This document shows, piece by piece, positions 5,987 to 12,127 of a stretch of 13,090 bases of DNA. The notes beneath the pieces are model-generated. The model was not told the DNA's origin. It saw only the letters and a program-made list of their open reading frames with translations, and did no database searches. The first letter of the stretch is position 1. Each line of letters starts with the position of its first letter. Made by a program: the position numbers and the translations under genes. Source of the DNA: Gammaproteobacteria bacterium (GTDB lineage: Bacteria > Pseudomonadota > Gammaproteobacteria > Steroidobacterales > Steroidobacteraceae); the NCBI GenBank assembly GCA_020846815.1, contig JADLDF010000308.1, positions 1 through 13,090 on the forward strand, given 5' to 3'.

Positions 5987-8900
5987 CTACGTCGTTTCGC
6001 GTCCGCATCCACCGCCGCCCGGTGTGAGGATCTCGAGAACGTCGCCCGGCACGGCGTGGAACGCCGCGCAGGACGGCAGCGTCTCGATCCGGCCGTCGAC
6101 GTGGATGATGCAGGTGATGCCGGGCTCGCCGTCGCCGCCGCCGTCGAGCCCGGCGGCGCGCGTCGCGCGGCGGTTCGCGAGCATCGCACCCTCGAGCGGC
6201 GCGCGGAATTCGAGCCGCCGCCGGGCGCCGTCACCGCCGCGCCAGCGACCGCCGCCGCCGGATCCGCGGCGCACGGCGAACTCGCGCACACGCACCGGGA
6301 AGCGCTCCTCGAGGATCTCCGGATCCGTCAGCCGCGAGTTCGTCATGTGCGTCTGCACCGCGTCGCAGCCGGCGAAGCCGTGGCCTGCGCCCGAGCCGCC
6401 GGCGATGGTCTCGTAGTACTGCAGCGTGGCGTCGCCGAAGGTCAGGTTGTTCATCGTGCCCTGCGAGCCGGCGAGCACGCCGAGCGCGCCGTAGAGCGCA
6501 TCGACGATGACCTGCGAGGTTTCGACGTTGCCGGCGACGACGGCGCTGCCGCGCGGCGGGTCGAGCAGCGAGCCGGGCGGAACGACGACCTGCAGCGGCG
6601 CGAGGCAGCCCTCGTTCAGCGGGATGGGCCGGTCGACGAGCGTGCGGAACGCGTACAGCACCGCCGCGGTCACTACCGCGCGCGGCGCGTGGAAATTGTG
6701 CCTGCCGGCGGGCGAGGTGCCGGTGAAATCGATGCGTGCACGGCCCGCGACCGGGTCGAGCAGCACCTCGACGACGATGCGCGGGCCGCCGTCGAGCGGC
6801 AGCTCGCAGCGGCCGCGGCGTGCACCGAGCGCGGTGATCGCCGCACCGACTGCGGCGGCTGCGTTGTCCTGCACCTCGCGCATCGCCTGCTGCAGCGTCG
6901 CCACGCCCCAGCGGCGTGCGGCGCGCTGCAGCTCGTCGCTGCCGCGGGCATTGGCGGCGAGCTGGGCGCGCAGGTCGGCCACGTTCTGGTCGGGATTGCG
7001 CGCCGGCCAGCGTGCTCCCGTGAGCGCCGCGCGCAGTTCGGTCTCGCGCATCACGCCGGCGGCGACGAGCTCGAAGTCCTCGAACAGCACGCCTTCCTCC
7101 GCGACGCTGCGGCTGAAGGGCGGCATCGAGCCCGGCGTGGTCCCGCCGATGTCCGCATGGTGCGCGCGCGAGGCGACGAAAAAGGCCGGCACGGTGGCGG
7201 ATGCCACGTCGACGAACACCGGGCTGACCACGGTCACGTCGGGCAGATGGGTGCCGCCGTGCCAGGGGCTGTTGACCATCCAGGCGTCGCCGCGGCGCAT
7301 CCGGCCGTGGCGCGCCGCGATCAGCGTGCGCACGGTCGCGCCCATGGAGCCGAGATGCACCGGGATGTGCGGCGCGTTGGCGACCAGCCCGCCTGCGGCG
7401 TCGAACAGTGCGCAGGAGAAATCGAGCCGCTCCTTGATGTTCACCGACTGCGCGGTGCGACGCAGCACCTCGCCCATCTGTGTCGCGACGTGGGTGAACA
7501 GGCCGTTGAACACCTCGAGCCGCGCGGGGTCGGGTCGTCGCGCGGAGCCGGCAGGCGGCGGCGATTTCGTCGTCGACGGCAGAGCGGTCGCCGCCGGCGC
7601 AGATGCAGCGCTGCGCCCTGGCGAGTCGTCGGCCGTGGGTGATGCTTCGGTCGAGGCTGTTGCCATCGCCGTGACCGTCGCCTTGGCTGCGGCACGCACC
7701 GGTGCCGTGATTCGCCGGGCGCACAGCGCGCCACCGGCGAGCCGTTCGGCGCACCAGCCGGGCTCGAGCACGAAAGTGGAGTGCGGCTCGACCAGCAGCG
7801 CGGGGCCCTCGATCGCTCCGTGCATCGCGGCAATCGCGATCACCGGCACTTCCCGCCAGCCGTCGAACCAGACGCGGCTCGTAGTCGCTGCCGTTGTCGT
7901 TGTCGGTGTCGCTGCTGCTGCCGTCGTCGTCTCCGACGCTGACGCCACCGATGCCACTGACGCCGCCGTTGCCGCCGCCGTCGTCACCGTCGCCGCCATT
8001 CTAGATGCCGCCGCAGCCGCGGATGACTGCCCGTCCGCGATGCCGGTGGCCGTGCCGAGCCTGCCGTCCGGCGACGGGCCGGCGAGCGTTCCGCTCAGCA
8101 ATGCAGCCGAGGGCTGTCGGCGCGCTTCGACGCGCACGGCGGCGATCTCGATCCTCGCGGGGTCGGCGTCGTAGCCGAAGCGCGCACGGTGCAGCGCGAC
8201 GAAGCCGTCGCGCAGCGCTGTGGGCGAGTCGCCGCAGACGTCGAGCGTCGTCTCGCTCTGCCCGTCGCGCAGCTCGTGGACCTCCAGCGTCGTGGTGGCG
8301 CCATGGCCCGGCGCCTGCGCCGGCAGCGCGCCGCAAGCCTCGTCGGCCAGTGCACGCAGCGTCGCGGCTGCGGCCGCGAAACCCGCGTCGTCGAGTGGCC
8401 GCTGCAGGCCGCGTCGCCGCACCTCGACCCAGTCGGCGACGCCGATGCCCCAGGCCGAGAGCACGCTGGCGAGCGGATGCACGAGCACGCGGCCGATGCC
8501 GCTCGCCTCGGCGACGCGACAGGCGTGCTGGCCGGCGGCGCCGCCGAAAGCGAACAGTGCGAAGCTGCCGGGGTCCTGGCCCTGGGCGATAGCCACGTGC
8601 CGGATCGCGGCGGCCATCGAGGCCACGGCGACGTCGAGAAAGCCCGCGGCCAAGTGCACGGCCGCGTCGGTAGCCGGTGTGGCCCACGACGCGACGGCCG
8701 GCGGGCCTGCTGTCGAGGCCAGCGCATCCAGCGCCGCGCCGGCCGCGGCGACGTCGATCGGTGCATCGCCGCCGCGGCCGAACACCCGCGGCATCGTCTC
8801 CGGCCGCAGCCGGCCGAGCACCACCTGCACGTCGGTGAGCGTGGCTGGCCCGCCGCGGCCATAGCAGGCGGGGCCGGGATGTGCGCCGGCCGATTCCGGC

Positions 8901-9922
8901 CCGACGACGCAGCGCCCGTCGCGCAGTGCGAGGATCGAGCCGCCGCCGGCCGCGATGGTGTGCACGTCGAGCATCGGTACCGCGAGGCGCGCACCGCCGA
9001 TGCGGTGCTCGAAGCGGCGCGCGAAGGCGCCGTTCCACAGCGAGACATCGGTCGAGGTGCCGCCCATGTCGAAGCCGATCAGGTACGCCTCTCCGAGCGC
9101 CGTGCCGAGCCGCGCCATGCCCGCCAGGCCGCCCGCCGGGCCGGACAGCACGCTCGCCGCGGGACGAAATCCCGCGGCGTCGGTGAGCCCGCCGGAGCTC
9201 TGCATGAAGTACAGACGTGCCGCGGGTGTGAACGCGGCGAGCTGCGTCGCGAGCCGCTCGACATAGGCGCGCAGCGTGGCGGCGAGGCGTGCGTCGAAAA
9301 CCGTGGTGTCGCCGCGCGGCACGAGGCGCGGCAGCGGCGCGAGCTCGTGCGACACCGAGATCTGCGCGAAACCGAGATCGCGCGCGATCGCCGCGACCTG
9401 CCGCTCGTGCGCGATGTGGCGCCAGCCGTGCAGCAGCGCGATCGCGACGGCTTCGCAACCCGCGGCCGCGGCGGCGCGCAGCGCCGCGCGCACCTGCCGC
9501 GGGTCCGGCGCGCGCAGCACGCTGCCGTCGGCATCGACCCGTTCGTCGATCTCGACGACCTGCTCGTAGAGCGGCTCGGGACGCCGCACGTGCAGCGCGA
9601 ACAGCTCCGGCCGGTCCTGCTGCCCGATGCGCAGCGCGTCGCCGAAGCCGCGCGTCGTCACCCAGGCGACGCGGCTGCCACGTCCCTCTAGCAGGGCGTT
9701 GGTGATGACCGTGGTGCCGACCTTGACCGCGCCCACGGCCGCCGGTGCCGCGCCGGCGGTCGCGAGGATCTCGAGCGCGGCCTGCAATCCCGGGTCGAGC
9801 GCGTCCGCGCCGGCCGTTGCCGAGGGTACCTTGCGCACGGCCAGCCGGCCGTCGGGCGCGGCGCCGATCACGTCGGTGAAAGTTCCGCCGCGGTCGATCC
9901 AGAATTCCCACGCTGCTGACAC
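5987..9922 (-). CDS. Fused HyuA-HyuB hydantoinase / 5-oxoprolinase (ATP-dependent)
   Basis: A 1311-residue protein from GTG 9922, close to eukaryotic OPLAH in size and domain order. The HyuA half (about 1-738) shows the ATP-binding motif DRGGTFTD (10-17), KVGTTVITNALLEG, the second phosphate motif FDMGGTSTDVS (284-294), AAGGGS and HPGPACYGRGG (348-358). The HyuB half (about 799-1311) shows NIKERLDFSCALFD (from 828), HIPVHLGSMG, GGTHLPDV (889-896), GGTTPGSMPPFS and a final GDVLEILTPGGGG. Fused proteins of this kind hydrolyse 5-oxoproline to glutamate with ATP; relatives open hydantoins or carboxylate ketones. The fusion favours 5-oxoprolinase, but the substrate is inferred. Two low-complexity linkers interrupt it (residues 633-682 and 739-797). 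GTG 9922 is preferred over GTG 9946: a -10-like TACGAT lies seven bases before it, and the protein then starts next to the WEFWIDRGG strand. Confidence 0.9.
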   Translation of the reverse strand: MSAAWEFWIDRGGTFTDVIGAAPDGRLAVRKVPSATAGADALDPGLQAALEILATAGAAPAAVGAVKVGTTVITNALLEGRGSRVAWVTTRGFGDALRIGQQDRPELFALHVRRPEPLYEQVVEIDERVDADGSVLRAPDPRQVRAALRAAAAAGCEAVAIALLHGWRHIAHERQVAAIARDLGFAQISVSHELAPLPRLVPRGDTTVFDARLAATLRAYVERLATQLAAFTPAARLYFMQSSGGLTDAAGFRPAASVLSGPAGGLAGMARLGTALGEAYLIGFDMGGTSTDVSLWNGAFARRFEHRIGGARLAVPMLDVHTIAAGGGSILALRDGRCVVGPESAGAHPGPACYGRGGPATLTDVQVVLGRLRPETMPRVFGRGGDAPIDVAAAGAALDALASTAGPPAVASWATPATDAAVHLAAGFLDVAVASMAAAIRHVAIAQGQDPGSFALFAFGGAAGQHACRVAEASGIGRVLVHPLASVLSAWGIGVADWVEVRRRGLQRPLDDAGFAAAAATLRALADEACGALPAQAPGHGATTTLEVHELRDGQSETTLDVCGDSPTALRDGFVALHRARFGYDADPARIEIAAVRVEARRQPSAALLSGTLAGPSPDGRLGTATGIADGQSSAAAAASRMAATVTTAAATAASVASVASASETTTAAAATPTTTTAATTSRVWFDGWREVPVIAIAAMHGAIEGPALLVEPHSTFVLEPGWCAERLAGGALCARRITAPVRAAAKATVTAMATASTEASPTADDSPGRSAASAPAATALPSTTKSPPPAGSARRPDPARLEVFNGLFTHVATQMGEVLRRTAQSVNIKERLDFSCALFDAAGGLVANAPHIPVHLGSMGATVRTLIAARHGRMRRGDAWMVNSPWHGGTHLPDVTVVSPVFVDVASATVPAFFVASRAHHADIGGTTPGSMPPFSRSVAEEGVLFEDFELVAAGVMRETELRAALTGARWPARNPDQNVADLRAQLAANARGSDELQRAARRWGVATLQQAMREVQDNAAAAVGAAITALGARRGRCELPLDGGPRIVVEVLLDPVAGRARIDFTGTSPAGRHNFHAPRAVVTAAVLYAFRTLVDRPIPLNEGCLAPLQVVVPPGSLLDPPRGSAVVAGNVETSQVIVDALYGALGVLAGSQGTMNNLTFGDATLQYYETIAGGSGAGHGFAGCDAVQTHMTNSRLTDPEILEERFPVRVREFAVRRGSGGGGRWRGGDGARRRLEFRAPLEGAMLANRRATRAAGLDGGGDGEPGITCIIHVDGRIETLPSCAAFHAVPGDVLEILTPGGGGCGRETT
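7532..7708 (-). repeat. Low-complexity linker 2 between the HyuA and HyuB halves
   Basis: This stretch encodes about 59 residues (739-797) dominated by Ala, Thr, Ser and Pro, for example ATVTAMATASTEASPTADD and ATALPSTTKSPPP. It lies exactly where HyuA ends (ALCARRI) and HyuB begins (PARLEVFNGLF), so it is a flexible tether between two folded halves. Confidence 0.65.
7877..8026 (-). repeat. Low-complexity near-trinucleotide tract encoding HyuA linker 1
   Basis: On the - strand these bases are almost entirely ACG/GCG/GCA/ACA/TCA-type triplets. They encode about 50 residues (633-682) of Ala, Thr, Ser and Val, with runs such as SSAAAAAS and TPTTTTAATTS. The tract sits inside HyuA, just before the C-terminal VWFDGWREV and GPALLVEPHSTFVLEPGW strands. 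It looks like a slippage-expanded microsatellite that has kept the reading frame. Confidence 0.7.
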
Positions 9923-9929
9923 AGGCGCT

Positions 9930-9935
9930 ATCGTA
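9930..9935 (-). promoter_or_regulatory. -10-like element (TACGAT) for the hydantoinase gene
   Basis: Read on the - strand, TACGAT ends seven bases before GTG 9922. That spacing places the transcription start at the start codon and suggests leaderless translation. It matches TATAAT at 4 of 6 positions. It lies in the 44-base gap between divergent genes, so control elements of both genes must overlap neighbouring coding DNA. Confidence 0.4.
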
Positions 9936-9966
9936 GGCAAATCCACCGCGCGAAGGGCCGCCCCCG

Positions 9967-10821
9967 ATGCCGCGACCGCACGTCGAGTTCCTGCACGCCC
10001 AGCAGCTGCCCTGGAGCGCGGCGCCGTTTCCCGGCGCCGGCTGGCGGGGCGTCGAGACCAAGATATTGAGCCGCGACTCCGACGACGGCGCCTGCTCGGT
10101 GCTGCTGCGGCTGCCGGCCGGCTTCGCGCGCGGGCCGCATGCGCTCTCCGCTGCGCAGGAATGGCTGCTGCTCGAAGGTGCGATGCAGCGCGGCGCGCTG
10201 CACTACGGCCTGGACGACTACGCCTGGCTGCCGGCGGAGCAGGCCGCGGACGGCTGGTCGAGCGAGCGCGGCGCGGTGCTGCTGGCGTTCTTCGATCGCG
10301 AGCCGGCCTGGCTCGAGGGGGATGCCGCCGTCGCGCCCGTGCCGGCCGGCACGCCGGCGATCGAGCGCATCACGACGCACGAGATGCCCTGGACCAGCCA
10401 CGACATCGACCCGAGCGTGCAGTTCCTGCGCCTCACCCACAAGGTGCTGCGCCACGTGCCCGAGACCGGCGAGAAGACCATCCTGCTCGCGACCGGCGCG
10501 CAGACGCACCCGCAGGGCTGGCGCGAGGCACGGCTCGCGCACGACTGCGTCGAGGAGATGTACCTGCTGGGCGGGGACATCATCGGCGAGCGCGGCACGA
10601 TGTACGAAGGCGCCTACTTCTGGCGTCCGCCGGGCCGCTGGCACGGGCCTTTCGGCTCGCGCCGCGGCAGCCTGTCGCTGATCCGTTTCTGCGAGGGCCG
10701 GCACCACAACATCTGGTCCGAGGACGTGCAGCCGTTCTCGCTCGAGCCGGCGCATGCGCCCGAGCTGCCACCGGAGCTGCGCGCGCGCGTCGGCGCGGCC
10801 TGGGATCCGCCGCGCTTCTGA
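9967..10821 (+). CDS. Double-cupin (bicupin) protein, possibly DUF4437/ChrR-cupin-like
   Basis: A 284-residue protein with two cupin-like halves. The first (about 25-115) has PAGFARGPHALSAAQEWLLLEG with His58, a weak version of the metal-binding motif. The second (about 150-255) has HDCVEEMYLLGGDI (His192, Glu196/Glu197) and a later RPPGRWHGPFGSRRG with His226, the pattern of the ChrR-type anti-sigma cupin fold. The second half probably holds the metal and the first is degenerate. No signal peptide or helix-turn-helix is seen, so it is likely a cytoplasmic enzyme or ligand-binding protein; the substrate is unknown. It diverges from the hydantoinase gene with a 44-base gap and precedes the ATL gene by 21 bases. 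A weak GAAGGG site lies nine bases before ATG 9967. Confidence 0.75.
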   Translation: MPRPHVEFLHAQQLPWSAAPFPGAGWRGVETKILSRDSDDGACSVLLRLPAGFARGPHALSAAQEWLLLEGAMQRGALHYGLDDYAWLPAEQAADGWSSERGAVLLAFFDREPAWLEGDAAVAPVPAGTPAIERITTHEMPWTSHDIDPSVQFLRLTHKVLRHVPETGEKTILLATGAQTHPQGWREARLAHDCVEEMYLLGGDIIGERGTMYEGAYFWRPPGRWHGPFGSRRGSLSLIRFCEGRHHNIWSEDVQPFSLEPAHAPELPPELRARVGAAWDPPRF

Positions 10822-10842
10822 GCGCGCCCACGCAGGCGAAGC

Positions 10843-11301
10843 ATGGCGACGACACCGCGCGCACCGACGCGTCGCGCCCGCAGCCCGACCGCGCGGCGTG
10901 GCGTCCGCAGCAAGACGGTGCGGCGTCGCGGTCGCGCGCCTCCGGCAGAGCTGCCGGACCGCCCGCCGTTCACGGCGATCTGGCAGGCCGTGCGCGCGAT
11001 CCCGGCGGGCGACTGGGCGAGTTACGGCGAGATCGCGCGCCGCGCCGGCCTGCAGTGCGGCGCGCGACTGGTGGCCTTCGCGCTCAAGCGCGCACCGGAA
11101 TCGCTGCGCCTGCCCTGGCACCGGGTGCTCGCCGCCGGTGGGCGCATCGCCTTGCCGCGCGGCTCGCGCGCCGCCGCCGAGCAGGCCCGGCGCCTCGCCC
11201 GCGAAGGGTTGCGCGTCGTCGGGGGCCGGGTCCGCAGCGCCACCGCCGCCGATCCGCGCGCCGCACTCGATGCCTGGCTGTGGCGCCCGGATGGCGACTG
11301 A
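10843..11301 (+). CDS. Alkyltransferase-like protein (ATL), Cys-less MGMT homologue
   Basis: A 152-residue protein whose residues about 40-125 align with the DNA-binding domain of O6-methylguanine methyltransferases: FTAIWQAVRAIPAGDWASYGEIARRAGL, ARLVAFALKRA, LPWHRVLAAGGRIALP. The acceptor-Cys motif PCHRV is replaced by P91-W92-H93-R94-V95, the signature of ATL proteins such as E. coli YbaZ and yeast Atl1. Those proteins flip and bind O6-alkylguanine without repairing it and hand the lesion to nucleotide excision repair. The Arg (ALKR) and Tyr (SYGEIA) typical of the DNA-binding helix and nucleotide flipping are kept. Unusually, about 35 Arg/Pro/Thr-rich residues precede the domain and look disordered and nucleic-acid-binding. 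ATG 10843 is preceded by a weak AGGCGA site. The short gap from the cupin gene suggests shared transcription. Confidence 0.88.
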   Translation: MATTPRAPTRRARSPTARRGVRSKTVRRRGRAPPAELPDRPPFTAIWQAVRAIPAGDWASYGEIARRAGLQCGARLVAFALKRAPESLRLPWHRVLAAGGRIALPRGSRAAAEQARRLAREGLRVVGGRVRSATAADPRAALDAWLWRPDGD

Positions 11302-11314
11302 GACGCGCGTTGCC

Positions 11315-11320
11315 TAGAAT
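11315..11320 (+). promoter_or_regulatory. -10 box (TAGAAT) for the alpha/beta hydrolase gene
   Basis: TAGAAT matches TATAAT at 5 of 6 positions and lies in the 49-base gap before the hydrolase. About 30 bases separate it from the TTG start at 11351, leaving room for a short leader with AGGA at 11338-11341, nine bases before the start. The -35 region is weak. Confidence 0.5.
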
Positions 11321-11350
11321 CGCCACTTTTGCGAAACAGGATCGATCGTC

Positions 11351-11878
11351 TTGGCCACGCCCCGCTACTGCGTCTTTTCCCACGGCAAGGATTCCGAACC
11401 CTGGGGCAAGAAGATCATCGCGATGGCCGAGACGGCCCGCAGCGAGGGCTATGCGGTCGAGTCGATCGACTACCGAGGCATCGACACCGTCGAGGGCCGC
11501 ATCGCCAAGCTGGTCGACGGCTGCAAGAACCTGCAGGGCGAGCTGGTGCTGGTCGGCTCCAGCCTCGGCGGTTTCATCGCCACGGCGGCTTCGTCCTTCC
11601 TGCACGCGCGCGGCGTGTTCCTGCTGGCGCCGGCGCTCTACTTGGAAGGCCTGCCGCCGCTGCGGCCGCGCGTCGTCGACTGCCCGGTGGAGATCGTCCA
11701 CGGCTGGCACGACGACGTCGTGCCGCTCGAGCACAGCATGCGTTTCGCGCGCGAATACGGCGCCGCGCTGCACGTGCTCGACGACGATCATCGCCTGCAC
11801 GGCTCCATCCGCCGCATCAAGCATCTGTTCGAGTTCTTTCTGATCTCGGTTGATTTGCCGCCTGAGCTGGTGGCGTAG
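11351..11878 (+). CDS. Small alpha/beta-fold serine hydrolase (YqiA-like esterase family)
   Basis: A 175-residue single-domain hydrolase. The start is TTG 11351, giving MATPRYCVFSHGKDSEPWG with the first beta-strand and an HG oxyanion-type motif. The nucleophile elbow is GSSLGG (69-74, Ser71). The acid is most likely Asp121 in HGWHDDVVP, and the base is His147 in LDDDHRLHG, so the full triad is present in the right order. It has no lid domain and no signal peptide, as in small cytoplasmic esterases or thioesterases. The substrate cannot be read from sequence. It has its own -10-like box, ends 245 bases before plsB and is on the same strand. The compact size and the motifs around all three catalytic residues make the fold assignment firm and the YqiA label looser. 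Confidence 0.85.
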   Translation: MATPRYCVFSHGKDSEPWGKKIIAMAETARSEGYAVESIDYRGIDTVEGRIAKLVDGCKNLQGELVLVGSSLGGFIATAASSFLHARGVFLLAPALYLEGLPPLRPRVVDCPVEIVHGWHDDVVPLEHSMRFAREYGAALHVLDDDHRLHGSIRRIKHLFEFFLISVDLPPELVA

Positions 11879-12072
11879 GCGCGGCTTCTGTCGTTCACGG
11901 GGCGTCTCTGCGCGGATCGGTGGGCGCGGCCGGGGAGCGCGCATGCGAGAGGGTCTTCCGGCCGTCCGCGCGCAAAAGCCCCTTCGGAGCGAGACCGGGA
12001 CGCCTGGCACCGCGCCCGACCATCGCCCGACCCGACACCCCCCCCAGCGCGACCAAGCGGTTGCAGTAACGC
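11879..12072. other. Intergenic region before plsB, no supported gene
   Basis: This stretch has stops in several frames and no convincing coding sequence. It holds GC-rich inverted repeats, such as GGCCGG with CCGGCC around 11929 and 11958, and a short C-run near 12038-12045. No T-run or RNA gene was recognised. It probably contains the hydrolase 3' end and plsB upstream control DNA. Confidence 0.5.
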
Positions 12073-12085
12073 TACACTCCGCGCC
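12073..12085 (+). promoter_or_regulatory. -10-like motif upstream of plsB
   Basis: TACACT (4 of 6 matches to TATAAT) followed by CCGCGCC, nearly identical to the motif before the sheath-like gene at 3402-3414. It ends directly before a GTG at 12086 and 38 bases before the plsB ATG. A good -35 box at the usual spacing is not visible. Confidence 0.45.
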
Positions 12086-12127
12086 GTGCCGTTGCCGCCG
12101 TCCATGGCCCGCGTCGATCGCGGATGA
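12086..12127 (+). other. 13-codon upstream ORF overlapping the plsB start
   Basis: GTG at 12086 lies seven bases after the TACACT -10-like box and opens a 13-codon frame, MPLPPSMARVDRG. Its TGA (12125-12127) overlaps the plsB ATG as ATGA. The plsB start has no visible Shine-Dalgarno, so translation of this leader could deliver ribosomes to plsB. Chance cannot be excluded at this length. Confidence 0.35.

Noticed and set aside
5945..7642. 565-codon open frame on the + strand inside the hydantoinase region
   Set aside because: Antisense shadow of HyuB; composition is Arg/His/Glu/Gly nonsense with no recognisable motif.
8001..10061. 686-codon open frame on the - strand overlapping HyuA in another frame
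   Set aside because: Same-strand shadow; Arg-dominated, while the true frame carries DRGGTFTD and FDMGGTSTD.
11116..11118. Missing acceptor Cys in the MGMT-like protein as a sign of a dead gene
   Set aside because: PWHRV is the defining motif of functional ATL proteins, so the Trp is expected.
9627..11843. 738-codon open frame on the + strand spanning the cupin, ATL and hydrolase genes
   Set aside because: It crosses three genes that each have their own motifs, starts and stops; a frame artefact of high GC.
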